Shown here: positions 51,390 to 60,295 of the stretch, one piece after another
How the letters are laid out: every line of letters starts with the position of its first letter
How positions within the stretch are numbered: the stretch's first letter is position 1
NCBI GenBank assembly: GCA_963675655.1
Contig: OY776489.1
Location: 3,392,043-3,456,042 of the forward strand
DNA: 64,000 bases
From: CAXXOK01 sp963675655
GTDB lineage: Bacteria; Bacillota; Clostridia; Christensenellales; Aristaeellaceae
Direction: 5' to 3'
The notes under the pieces: generated by a model
What the model was told of the DNA's origin: nothing
Databases searched by the model: none
What the model saw: the letters and a program-made list of their open reading frames with translations, nothing else
Made by a program: the position numbers and the translations under genes

Positions 51390-53051
51390 TTATTTTGCGA
51401 CGCTCAGAGAAGCATACCAATCGTTTACTTCGTTGGTGATGTCCTCACCGCCGAGTTGATACCAATTCTCAACAAAGGTATCGAATTCGTCTACGGACGC
51501 AGCGCCCATGATGATCTTCACAAACACTTCTTTTTCCATCTGTTCCAGCGTTGCCTGCCGTTCTACCATAGTCTCGGTCGGTGCTCCGGTGAACGATTCA
51601 ACCATCAACTGGCCGTTATCACGGTACGCTTTGAGTACGTTATACACGCCCTCAACTCCGTAAATCTTATCCCATCCCCATACGGAACCATCGCCAGCCA
51701 GATAAGCATCCACGTTGGATTGGATTACAGCGGCTTCGCCTACCAGCGTATCCAAAGCATCGGCATTACGGGCTGCTTCGATCTCCAAGAAGGCGTTCAG
51801 GTTTTTATAAGGCGGGTAAGGCGTAACAGGCGAGAATTTCCAAACACTGGTGTTGCCGTTTTCTGCCGGCATATAGTACCAGGAGAAATCGTTCGTTTCG
51901 CCCCAGTTTTTCTCCAGATGCATGTTAATCAACTCTACCAACGCTTCCGGATGTTCGTAGCCTTTGCGCACCGCAAAGTACAGGCTGGTGCGGAACTGCA
52001 GCGGCACCGACACCTGCGTATCATCACAGCTGGGAATCGCCAGGCTGATCCAATCCGCTTCCGGGTCGTTGTTGTAGTTCTGGTTGAGCGGGTACAGCGG
52101 ATTCCACTGTTCGCCAAAATCAATACCCATTTTGCCCGCGGCGATCGTTTCAGCAACTTTGGAGCCGTCTTTTACGCCAAATTCCTGATCAATTTCGCCG
52201 TTCTGGTACATTTGCGCCAGCGCGGCCAGCGCGGTTTTGGTTTCAGGCTGTACGCTGCCGTAAACCAGCTTGCCATCCGCATCCGTCATCCAGAAGTTCG
52301 GATAGGCGTGATAGCCTGCAAAGAAACCTTCCAGGCCCATGCAGCCGGAGTACAGGTCCTTGGTGACCGCCAAGCCGTACGTATCGTCAATGCCGTTGCC
52401 ATCCGGGTCCTGCGTGGCAAATGCGTTGGATACTGCCAGCAGCTCTTCCATCGTGGTAGGCGCTTCCAAACCGAGCTTTTGCAGCCAGTCGTTACGAATC
52501 CACAGGAACTGCGCGCTTTCAATCGAAGCGTCCAGATTCGGGATCGCCATCAGTTTTCCATCAAAGGTAGCGGAATTCAGCACGGAGGTGCCTTCTTCCG
52601 AATAGCACTGACGGGTCAGATCGGAAGCATATGCTTCAAAGTAAGGGGTCATGTCCTCGATCATATCCGCATCTGCCAACTGCTTGAGCTGAGAAGATGT
52701 AACGGGAATCACATCGGGCAGGTCGCCGGACGCGAGCGTTACGTTGATCTTTTGTTTATAAGCATCATCCGTATATCCACCCTGTACCGTCCATTCGTAG
52801 GATATATTGATGCCGAGTTCTTCCGCATAGAGATCCATCCAGCGGTTGGATTCCATTGTCTCGTTCGGCGTTTTCGGCAGTACGTTACTGGTCAGATCGC
52901 TGTCCACAGCACGTACGAACGTGATGTCTATGGAAGGCTCGAATTTACCGAGCGGGTCTGCGTCTTCGCCCACCGCAGCCAACAGCGGCACGCTCAGCAG
53001 CGCAAGCGAGAGGGCAACAGCCAGCAGCTTTTTCCAGACACTTGTGTTCAT
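51390..53051 (-). CDS. Extracellular solute-binding protein of a CUT1 transporter (LplA-like)
   Basis: This is a 553-residue binding protein. A signal peptide (SVWKKLLAVALSLALLSVPLLAAV) is present with no cysteine, so it is not a lipoprotein. The body has the usual large-SBP features: an early YKQKINVTLASGDLPDVIPV and a DPDGNGIDDTYGL calcium-like segment. Start ATG 53051 has AAGGAGG 10 nt upstream. It is the first structural gene after the YesN/YesM-type pair and precedes two permeases. Such clusters import plant or host oligosaccharides; the sugar cannot be named because no glycosidase is attached. Confidence 0.9.
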   Translation of the reverse strand: MNTSVWKKLLAVALSLALLSVPLLAAVGEDADPLGKFEPSIDITFVRAVDSDLTSNVLPKTPNETMESNRWMDLYAEELGINISYEWTVQGGYTDDAYKQKINVTLASGDLPDVIPVTSSQLKQLADADMIEDMTPYFEAYASDLTRQCYSEEGTSVLNSATFDGKLMAIPNLDASIESAQFLWIRNDWLQKLGLEAPTTMEELLAVSNAFATQDPDGNGIDDTYGLAVTKDLYSGCMGLEGFFAGYHAYPNFWMTDADGKLVYGSVQPETKTALAALAQMYQNGEIDQEFGVKDGSKVAETIAAGKMGIDFGEQWNPLYPLNQNYNNDPEADWISLAIPSCDDTQVSVPLQFRTSLYFAVRKGYEHPEALVELINMHLEKNWGETNDFSWYYMPAENGNTSVWKFSPVTPYPPYKNLNAFLEIEAARNADALDTLVGEAAVIQSNVDAYLAGDGSVWGWDKIYGVEGVYNVLKAYRDNGQLMVESFTGAPTETMVERQATLEQMEKEVFVKIIMGAASVDEFDTFVENWYQLGGEDITNEVNDWYASLSVAK

Positions 53052-53225
53052 GATGTGATAACCTCCTTCAATTTCAATGGACACCATATCCCGGTCGTCC
53101 TTGATACATTCAGTATAGCGAAGCCCGGAAAACTTAACAATTTATTCATTTTTTGATATTTCGCAAAATTCGACCGATTTTTATTTTCTAAAACGCCGCC
53201 AATTTACATTCTTTTACTTTGTTCG

Positions 53226-54941
53226 CTATCCTTGACAATGCTGTATCTTTTTACGGATACACGCAGTGCGATAATCCTGCGGCGCAAGCCCGGTAACCTT
53301 TTTAAAAAAGCGTGTAAACGAACCGGCAGTATCGTACCCTACCGACGCCGCCACATCCTGTATTTTCATATTATCCGCCATAAGCAGCTCCTGTGCACGC
53401 CGAATGCGCATATGCACAATATAGTCGGACAGGTTTGCTCCCGTTGCCTGTTTGAATAAGCGGGACAGGTAAGACGGATTCAAATACACCTGCTCCGCCA
53501 GCCGCACCAGCGAAAGGTCGTCTCCCAGATGCGCCGAAACATACTCCTGTACATACGCAACAGCCGTATCTGTTCGGCGTTTTCCCGCCTCTCGCTGGAG
53601 GGTGAAGATGCAGTGGAGCATTGTTTCCAAATAGTCAGCGGCTTCCGACCAATTGGCAAAGCTATCTGGACGCGTTAATTGATTTTGCCCGATATGGAAA
53701 GCCAATTCCACCGTCAGGTGATGGCTGTTGATATAATTAAGCAGTGAAACCGCAACGCGTAAATAAGCCTCCATGGCTAAACCGCTGTTACGGCTAGGCT
53801 CACGGTGCAAATAATCGGCAACCGGACGAAATAAGGCAAGGCAGCCGTCCTCATCGCCCGAATGCAGCTGCATCTTTAACATTTCTTCAAAGCGGCTGCT
53901 CAGCCATTCTTCCATTTGCAAATCAGCTTCGTCATCCGGCGGAAGCACCGCAGATGCATCGCGTCCAAACAACGTACTGTCAAATTCCGTATCCGTCAGC
54001 AGCACTTCCGTACCGCTGCCTGTTTGAAAACTCAGCAGCCGCGTCAGTTTTTCATAATGAGGCGCCACCTTTTGCCACGGCACCGGATGATCGGTAAAAA
54101 TGAGGCTAATCGTATCATCTATGGATGCGTTACAAGCGCTTTGCACCAGTTCCAGTGTGCCTTTCAAAAATACAATTGCTTCCCGGTAGCTCTGCTCTTG
54201 TTCCTCCTCAGCATCCGGCAGCGGTTTAGGTTGCAACAGCGATATGATTCTGCCCGCTTCATCAAATACGGTCAATTCATGGAATATGCCGCCTAGATAC
54301 TTATTGAGCACCCAGCGCACCGAAAACTGATGCTGTACCTGCAGCGAGTAATCCTCTGTAATCGGGCTGTGATCCAACTTGCCTGCCAGCAGTAACAACG
54401 GCGCTTTACGGTTGAGTTTTATATCCAGCTTGGCAAACAATTCCGTGTCCGCTATATTTTCCGGCGCGCCATGTAGCAAACGCATACAAAAATCTTTCTG
54501 AAACGCTTCCCGCGCCGTGTGCATTTCCTGTTGTGCACGCCGCATCAAGTCTTTATTGAGCGCTTCCCGTCTAATCTCCTCCAGCGTTTCCTGCACGGCT
54601 GCCAGCACTTTGCTATGGTTTTCGCTTTTTAAAATATATTTCGTACCCGGGTATTTAATAGCTTCGTAAACGAAATTGAAGTCGTTATAACCGGACAGAA
54701 AAATGACACGGCAATTCGGCCAATTGTGGTGGATTTGCTCCAGCAGCTGCAAACCGTCCATACCGGGCATATGGATGTCGGACAACACCAAATCCATACG
54801 GGTTCGGCGGAGCCAATCTATCGCCTCTTCACCGGAATACGCTTTATACACATCCAAATCCATATCTTTATGCCCTTGCAATAGCTCGGCCATACCATCG
54901 GTAATAAACTCTTCATCATCCACTACCAACAAACGGTACAT
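53226..54941 (-). CDS. YesN-type response regulator, AraC-family output
   Basis: This is a 571-residue regulator. The receiver domain has Asp8/Asp9 and phospho-acceptor Asp55 (LVLSDIHMPGMDG). A ~330-residue linker region follows, and the C-terminal AraC domain carries two HTHs (LSLVRLAEQVYLNPSYLSRLFK and KIQDVAASVGYDTAGSFTRFFK). The ATG directly abuts the TAG of the kinase gene, with GGAGGG upstream inside the kinase end, so translation is probably coupled. The likely target is the transporter operon beginning 175 bp downstream. Confidence 0.93.
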   Translation of the reverse strand: MYRLLVVDDEEFITDGMAELLQGHKDMDLDVYKAYSGEEAIDWLRRTRMDLVLSDIHMPGMDGLQLLEQIHHNWPNCRVIFLSGYNDFNFVYEAIKYPGTKYILKSENHSKVLAAVQETLEEIRREALNKDLMRRAQQEMHTAREAFQKDFCMRLLHGAPENIADTELFAKLDIKLNRKAPLLLLAGKLDHSPITEDYSLQVQHQFSVRWVLNKYLGGIFHELTVFDEAGRIISLLQPKPLPDAEEEQEQSYREAIVFLKGTLELVQSACNASIDDTISLIFTDHPVPWQKVAPHYEKLTRLLSFQTGSGTEVLLTDTEFDSTLFGRDASAVLPPDDEADLQMEEWLSSRFEEMLKMQLHSGDEDGCLALFRPVADYLHREPSRNSGLAMEAYLRVAVSLLNYINSHHLTVELAFHIGQNQLTRPDSFANWSEAADYLETMLHCIFTLQREAGKRRTDTAVAYVQEYVSAHLGDDLSLVRLAEQVYLNPSYLSRLFKQATGANLSDYIVHMRIRRAQELLMADNMKIQDVAASVGYDTAGSFTRFFKKVTGLAPQDYRTACIRKKIQHCQG

Positions 54942-56675
54942 CTATTGGTTTCCCTCCTTTGGAAAGCAAATGGTAAGCGTAACGCTTAAACCGCCCATTT
55001 CACTTCGCCGCATCGTTAAACCGCTTTCATTGCCGTATACGAGGCGCAATCTGCGGTGAATATTCATCATCCCGGTAATCTCGACATTGTCGGATACATC
55101 CGCCAGCGAAGCTGTAAGCTGCTCAATTTGTTCGTCCGTCAGGTTCAGCCCATTATCCTCCACCTGAATTTGCAAACGTTCCCCCTCGCAGCGGTATCGT
55201 ACCCGTATCAATCCCTCTTTGGTTCGTTTGCCGACCCCATGTTCAAAAGCATTTTCCAAAACGGGCTGAATAATCAGCCGGGGAACGAGCCGGGAAGCGA
55301 CAGCCTGCGGGCAATCAGGGAAATCCGTTTTCAACCGCTTGGAAAAACGCATCTGCTGGATAGCGGTATACGTTTGTCCATGCTTCACATCCTCCTGCAA
55401 CGGTACCATATCGGAGCCGTTACGGGTAATGAACTGATAATATGTGCCCAGCAGTTCCGAAAACTCTACCAAATGCTCGTCTCCAACCTTCGCCATGGTG
55501 TTGATAATAAACAGGCTGTTGTATAAAAAATGAGGATTGATCTGCGTTTGCAGCTGTTTCAGCTCCGCCCGCTGTGCAAGCAGCTTTTGTTTAAAAACCT
55601 GATCGATCAGGCTGCTAAGTTTAAGCACCATTTCGTTAAAGTGATCAAATAAATACCCGAATTCATCGCCGCTGTCGTGAGACAATTTCACATCCAGCTG
55701 GCCGTTTTCCACTTCCCGGAATGCATCCACCAATTTATACAGCGGCTGGTGCATGTATTTATAAATGGACAGGGAATAAATAACCGCTACGCAAAGCGCT
55801 GAAATCAGGATGATCCAAAGCCAAAAAGACGGCGTGGTCGTAACGCTGCGGATAATACGCGTAGGCATATAGCGAATCAGTTTCGCATTCAGCCTTTTGG
55901 AGGATACCACCGCACGGTAATAACTGGTTCCTTGATATGAATACAGCTGGAAACGATCTTCTTCGGTTAAGTTCCCGGTATCTGTAATATAATACTCCAC
56001 ACTAGCATTGTCGTCCGCGATAATGCCATCGGTGTTTAGTAAAAGTACGGTATGGCTGTCATCGTATATATTTAACGTATCCAGTGAATCGCCAATTGCG
56101 TTCTCATTCAGGCGAATCTCAATCATATACAGAGGGTTTCGTCCTGTCACACTGCCTTCCCGTAACGTCGTGAGACAATAATCCCCTTCGTATTGCAGTA
56201 TTTGGTCTCCGCTTGCGCCCCTGGGCACACGCACATTTTGAAAGTGGGCTTCATCCAAAAGCCCCACACCGTCCGGCGAAGAAATGGTGCGGCCAAAATC
56301 GACAATATGGGCACGTACATCCTTAATATATGCACTGCTATTGCGAATAGTGTTGAGCCTTTGCTGGAGGTTATTCATACTGACAACCAGCTCATAGGTA
56401 TTCATAATCTCCCACCGGATCGCCATCTTATTCAAATCCACATCGTTGAGGCAGTCAAACTGCAGCAGTTTCATTTGATCGATGGAGTTCTCAAGCCCGC
56501 TTAGATAAACGTGCATCTGTGCTACAGTTGTTTTAGCAATGTCGTCCTCCATGTTTTTCATCCATTGCCGGTAGATGAGAATGCTCGTCGTATACATGGG
56601 GATGAGAATCAACAGAAATATTAATAGAAGGCGAAAAACCACGCTATGGCTGCCTGCAATTTTCTTTACCCTCAC
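54942..56675 (-). CDS. YesM-type sensor histidine kinase
   Basis: This 577-residue kinase has an N-terminal helix (VVFRLLLIFLLILIPMYTTSILIY), an outer sensor region of about 240 residues, a second helix (FWLWIILISALCVAVIYSLSIY), HAMP, a His_kinase domain with acceptor His in INPHFLYNS (about residue 382) and a HATPase_c domain (VEDNGLNL). In contrast to the kinase at 41229-42239 it has a real extracytoplasmic sensor. It starts with GTG 56675, with GAGG 8 nt upstream. It is the first gene of the kinase-regulator pair that should control the CUT1 operon. Confidence 0.92.
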   Translation of the reverse strand: MRVKKIAGSHSVVFRLLLIFLLILIPMYTTSILIYRQWMKNMEDDIAKTTVAQMHVYLSGLENSIDQMKLLQFDCLNDVDLNKMAIRWEIMNTYELVVSMNNLQQRLNTIRNSSAYIKDVRAHIVDFGRTISSPDGVGLLDEAHFQNVRVPRGASGDQILQYEGDYCLTTLREGSVTGRNPLYMIEIRLNENAIGDSLDTLNIYDDSHTVLLLNTDGIIADDNASVEYYITDTGNLTEEDRFQLYSYQGTSYYRAVVSSKRLNAKLIRYMPTRIIRSVTTTPSFWLWIILISALCVAVIYSLSIYKYMHQPLYKLVDAFREVENGQLDVKLSHDSGDEFGYLFDHFNEMVLKLSSLIDQVFKQKLLAQRAELKQLQTQINPHFLYNSLFIINTMAKVGDEHLVEFSELLGTYYQFITRNGSDMVPLQEDVKHGQTYTAIQQMRFSKRLKTDFPDCPQAVASRLVPRLIIQPVLENAFEHGVGKRTKEGLIRVRYRCEGERLQIQVEDNGLNLTDEQIEQLTASLADVSDNVEITGMMNIHRRLRLVYGNESGLTMRRSEMGGLSVTLTICFPKEGNQ

Positions 56676-56963
56676 GATTTCTACCTCTCTATTGAACTTT
56701 CAAATTCTATCTCTGCTGTAAACGTAACGCAAAGATACATTACAATAGCTCGCCTGGCGCGTACGCTGCGCGCAAAGGAAACACACTTACCTTACGGTCC
56801 CGGCCTATTATTGGCGAAATTGCTTTTCGCCGTCAACGCACAACCGTTTCCACTATCCCCCGTGCATTTACTGCTGTTCTATGGCCAAAACTGCCCGCAT
56901 TATCCTCTGTAAAAAGCGTTTTGTCCATAACGGTCAATAAAATTCCGGTTTATCAACTTGTAT

Positions 56964-56993
56964 ATTATAGGGCTAGTGAGGAAGGAACGTCAA
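56964..56993 (-). promoter_or_regulatory. Promoter of the second kinase-regulator operon
   Basis: On the minus strand TTGACG (56988-56993) and TATAAT (56964-56969) have an 18-bp spacer. The leader to the GTG at 56675 would be ~280 nt; I see no known riboswitch in it, and nothing else in the 56676-57081 gap. Confidence 0.6.
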
Positions 56994-57081
56994 CGAAACG
57001 TTGCTAAACAGTGAAATATACCGTCTTGGGTTGAGTTCGTAGTGGCCTTAATTGTTTTTAATAGAAAAAGTGTGCATATAA

Positions 57082-57119
57082 AAAATACGCACACCGCGAA
57101 TTGCGTGTGCGCGTATTTT
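57082..57119. terminator. Imperfect bidirectional terminator-like hairpin
   Basis: AAAATACGC (57082-57090) pairs with GCGTATTTT (57111-57119), with inner CGC/GCG pairs around GAATT. A- and T-runs flank both sides. It lies between the kinase promoter and the insertion sequence. Confidence 0.5.
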
Positions 57120-57159
57120 ATTCATGCCTTTAGGCAGTTGAGCGAAGCGAAACAAAAAA

Positions 57160-57856
57160 CCACCCGCTATGCGGGTGGGAGATAAAAGTTATACAAAAGA
57201 ATCACCTTTCGACTACAATAAGGATGTTCAGGCCTATTGCAGTAAGAAAGGTGATTGTATGGCAAACCAAACAAACAGTCTGGCGCATACCAAATGGGTA
57301 TGTAAATACCATGTAGTGTTCACACCCAAGTACAGAAGGAAGGCTATCTATGGGCAGTATCGAGACGATCTGAAAGAGATCATCAAAACACTATGCGCGT
57401 ACAAAGGTGTGGAAATCATCGAAGGACATATGATGTTGGATCATGTCCATCTGTTGGTGAGTATACCACCCAAAATAAGCGTGTCAAGTTTCATGGGATA
57501 CATGAAAGGGAAAAGCGCACTCATGATGTTTGACAAACATGCAAATCTGAAGTACAAGTATGGGAATCGGCACTTCTGGGCAGAAGGGTACTATGTATCA
57601 ACTGTAGGATTGAATGAGGCCACTATCAAAAAGTATATCGAGGATCAAGAGAAGCATGACATTGCCCTTGACAAGCTAAGTGTGAAGGAATACGAGGACC
57701 CTTTTAAGGGTGGCAAGTAGTACGAACGCCCCTTAAGGGGCGGCAAAAGTGTCAACGGCAATAGGCTTGAACATAGTGAAAGCCAGCGCCTTTAGACGCC
57801 GGCCGGTACCATTAGGCTTTTAGCCTTAGTGCAAACCACCCGTTTGACGGGTGGTT
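57160..57856 (+). mobile_element. IS200/IS605-type insertion sequence, single tnpA
   Basis: The left subterminal palindrome is CCACCCGC-TAT-GCGGGTGG (57160-57178) and the right is AACCACCCGT-TTG-ACGGGTGGTT (57834-57856), similar to each other as in IS200/IS605 ends. One intact tnpA lies between them, no tnpB. The size of ~0.7 kb is normal for IS200. Exact ends are not certain because this family makes no target duplication. Confidence 0.85.
57259..57720 (+). CDS. tnpA: IS200/IS605 TnpA transposase (Y1-HUH)
   Basis: This is a 153-residue single-strand DNA transposase. The HUH metal motif is His62-Val-His64 (DHVHLLVSIPP), and the catalytic tyrosine is probably Tyr126 in IKKYIEDQ. The N-terminus KYHVVFTPKYRRK and the EGYYVSTVG segment are family hallmarks. 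Translation from ATG 57259 is supported by AAAGGTGA; the frame is open further upstream to 57169 but that part would run through the left-end palindrome. No damage is visible, so it may still be active. Confidence 0.95.
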   Translation: MANQTNSLAHTKWVCKYHVVFTPKYRRKAIYGQYRDDLKEIIKTLCAYKGVEIIEGHMMLDHVHLLVSIPPKISVSSFMGYMKGKSALMMFDKHANLKYKYGNRHFWAEGYYVSTVGLNEATIKKYIEDQEKHDIALDKLSVKEYEDPFKGGK

Positions 57857-57873
57857 GTGATTGAAATTATATA

Positions 57874-58797
57874 TTAATGTCCGTGTCTGCCATGTTTGGA
57901 TTGCGAATTGGTAAACTCGGTTGCTGTAAGCTCTCCATCCTGTGCCGCTGTAGATAGCGCATCCGATACTGCATTCACAATTCCGGCCGAAGAATACGTT
58001 GCGCCTGATACGGCGTCCACTTCCAAAGACTGCTCTTCTATGATCGTATCCACCACGGTTTCCGCCCGGCGGAAGTACGAAGGCGTATCACATTCGTTGA
58101 CAATTGTAATATCGGTCACCAACCCGCCGGATACGGTAACAGAAACGGTAATATCGCCGTTATAACCCTTGGCGCTGCCCTGATATACGCCATCAGTCAA
58201 TACTACGCCGGAGAACAAGCCGTTTGCTTCTTCTACAAGTGTTGCAGTATCTGTAGAAGTTGATTCCGTAGTTACGCCGCTTGTGCTGGCCGTAAGATAG
58301 GCGCTCGTTACCAAGTTGTCATCCTCGGTTTGTACTGTTGTATTCGTTGCTGCGGCTTCAGCATAGCTAACAGGCTGTAGCCTGTCCAGTAGTTGAATAC
58401 CGACATCCGATACATGCAGCACCACAAGCGCAATCAATGCCACAGTGAGGACACGATGCAGCCCCATCCAACGCTTTTTAAGCACCTTGCGGAGTATATA
58501 GCTTGCTGCCAATAGCACCGCCGCAATCAGGCTAAGCGTACCCCAGTTCAACGTAAACAGAACAGGCGCTACCATCATGTCCCCCAAAGTTGCGTCCGCC
58601 ATGTTCCCTGCCAAAATACCATGCAGAATCCCTGTGACAATTAAAAGAACCCCTACAGTGATATGCATTCGGGAAAAAGTTTTACGAAGCTGCTTATTTC
58701 CGCTCCGCTTTGCAATGTACAGCACAGCCGAAAGAACTGTGAAGATCACCGCCAGCCAAGCCAGAATGATACTGGTTAACAGATAAATCACCCCCAA
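57874..58797 (-). CDS. Membrane protein with heme-type His pairs and FMN-binding domain
   Basis: This is about 307 residues. Four N-terminal helices carry two histidine pairs, His45/His59 and His114/His128, each 14 apart, the pattern of b-type heme ligands in ferric-reductase-like proteins. A Thr/Ser-rich linker (~150-190) leads to an FMN_bind domain with VYQGSAKGYNGDITVSVTV and the SGATYSS motif (264-270), where ApbE attaches FMN covalently in related proteins. The C-terminus is His-rich (KHGRHGH). A role moving electrons across the membrane to an external flavin is inferred. The start is uncertain: TTG 58797 or GTG 58791 are possible and neither has a well-placed ribosome binding site. Confidence 0.82.
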   Translation of the reverse strand: MGVIYLLTSIILAWLAVIFTVLSAVLYIAKRSGNKQLRKTFSRMHITVGVLLIVTGILHGILAGNMADATLGDMMVAPVLFTLNWGTLSLIAAVLLAASYILRKVLKKRWMGLHRVLTVALIALVVLHVSDVGIQLLDRLQPVSYAEAAATNTTVQTEDDNLVTSAYLTASTSGVTTESTSTDTATLVEEANGLFSGVVLTDGVYQGSAKGYNGDITVSVTVSGGLVTDITIVNECDTPSYFRRAETVVDTIIEEQSLEVDAVSGATYSSAGIVNAVSDALSTAAQDGELTATEFTNSQSKHGRHGH

Positions 58798-59271
58798 AGA
58801 ATACGAAATCAGAAATACAATGAAAAGGTATTTCTAAATCCATGGTTAGTATAACCATCAATTGTGGCAAATATATGTCATTCACCAGGGGCTTATATGA
58901 ACAACCCCAAAAAATAGATAAGTTTAACGATTACGATCATAACGACTCCTGCTAAACTCCCCCTGCGCTACACCTCCTAAGAGGTAACATGAATCAGGAA
59001 TACACCCCCATGCCGAAGAAGCGGTACAATAACCGCTATCTGCTTTCCAGCAACGCAGGCATGCGGGACAGCGCAACTGGACGGATTGACTGCCGAACAC
59101 TGATTTTACAGAAAGTATTATGGCCAGCGCGTCCCCGGAAATGTATCTACCATAGTTATTTGCGCACCTCACGCCAATAAAAAGTTATCGCTCTTTTCCA
59201 TTCCCCGGTATCCCCGGGATTTATTTAGTGTTGTTCGCTTCGCTCTAAAACCGCCAAAAGCGTATGTTTAG
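58798..59271. other. Intergenic, nothing recognised
   Basis: No convincing gene on either strand. The short frames here lack starts with ribosome binding sites and show no protein-like composition. Confidence 0.45.
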
Positions 59272-59305
59272 AAAAGGACCGTGTTTCTTAACACGGTCCT
59301 TTTTT
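59272..59305. terminator. Bidirectional Rho-independent terminator
   Basis: AAAAGGACCGTGTT (59272-59285) pairs perfectly with AACACGGTCCTTTT (59290-59303) with a TCTT loop and T-run. It is positioned after the cystatin-like gene on the minus strand, ~175 bp past its stop; that remaining spacer (59306-59478) holds nothing I recognise. Confidence 0.8.
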
Positions 59306-59478
59306 ATGGGCACAAGGTCAATACTCTGCTTTGAAAAACCGGTGCTGTGCGCCGCTTATTAAGCGGGATAGACAGCCCGATTTTTTATTCTCTCGGTTTA
59401 TGTTTGTCCCTAATTATTCCATTGGTTTGGATGTGCGTATTGCGTAACGGCTTGCTACAAGCAGCAACGGTCTTATCC

Positions 59479-59859
59479 TTATTCTGCATCTTGCTCAAAC
59501 GCTGAATAATCAATGTCCGCAATCCGAAGGATTTCCGCATTACCCTCCAGATCAGCGTAGATGTAGACAAACACGTAGCTGACGGTCGGGTCAAGCGTAA
59601 CCAGTGTGGATTTGCACAGCAGACAATAGTTACTGCCCGCAACCACCTGACTTGCCAGATAGGCAACCGGCTCCAGATTGCTGCCTGTCCATCCTTCCAC
59701 CGCTTTATTGAAAGCATCCGTAACTTCCTGCGGTATCACGGTAGGATTGTCTGCATTAACGGTCCATCCGCCTGCCATTTGGCCGTCAGCCATCGCAGGT
59801 ACAGCAAAGGCGGAAATCAATAGTGACACCAACAGCATAACAGAGAACAACTTTTTCAT
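59479..59859 (-). CDS. Secreted cystatin-like protein
   Basis: This is a 126-residue exported protein. A signal peptide (KKLFSVMLLVSLLISAFAVPAMA) ends near residue 24. The mature part begins with a GG pair (residues 30-31), continues with an amphipathic helix (VTDAFNKAVEGW), then QVVAGSNYCLLCK with the cystatin/stefin QxVxG motif at 71-75, and two further strands (VSYVFVYIYADLEGNAEI). N-terminal Gly, helix, QVVAG-NY and the following strands are in the order and spacing of stefin-type cysteine-protease inhibitors. Inhibitory activity is inference; the second hairpin loop Pro-Trp of cystatins is not obvious. Two cysteines (79, 82) could form a small disulfide or bind metal. Confidence 0.8.
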   Translation of the reverse strand: MKKLFSVMLLVSLLISAFAVPAMADGQMAGGWTVNADNPTVIPQEVTDAFNKAVEGWTGSNLEPVAYLASQVVAGSNYCLLCKSTLVTLDPTVSYVFVYIYADLEGNAEILRIADIDYSAFEQDAE

Positions 59860-60295
59860 ACCTTAAACCTTCTTTCCATATCATCCTATGTCGTACTACT
59901 TTTCAAGAGGGATGCATACTGTTAGACGATGCGCTTGTTGCTTTGTTCCATTATAACACAAAGATCAAATACATTTTAATCACTTATAAAATAACTTTAT
60001 TTAGGTATCAATATCCGAATAGGATCGCTCGTTCATTGGGACAGGCGCAGTATAATGCTGGTTAGCAGGTTTACCGCTGCATCGCTCATTTCATTCCCCT
60101 ATGGCAACATCACAAGTTTGGTGCTTCCAGCATAAATAATCCCGGTCGCATGCACAACCAGGGATCAGAAACACAGGGAATTCCAAGAGTAGGTGTATAT
60201 CTACACTTCACGATCTTTCTATATGGGAACAGAAAATTTTTAATAAATATTTCGTCGATTCATTTCTGGTAAAGCATTCGTTTTCTCCGGTATGA
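59860..60295. other. Intergenic, nothing recognised
   Basis: Contains a minus-strand TATAAT at 59950-59955 that may serve the cystatin-like gene, with a poor -35. I see nothing else. Confidence 0.45.

Noticed and set aside
51111..53156. 681-codon plus-strand open frame across the solute-binding-protein region
   Set aside because: It is antisense to three well-supported features (binding protein, hairpin, start of the permease gene), has no recognisable domain and no ribosome binding site. Codon bias of the real genes keeps the opposite frame open.
57169..57258. Thirty extra N-terminal codons on tnpA
   Set aside because: They lie within the left-end palindrome and spacer, and ATG 57259 has a ribosome binding site and the family-typical N-terminus.
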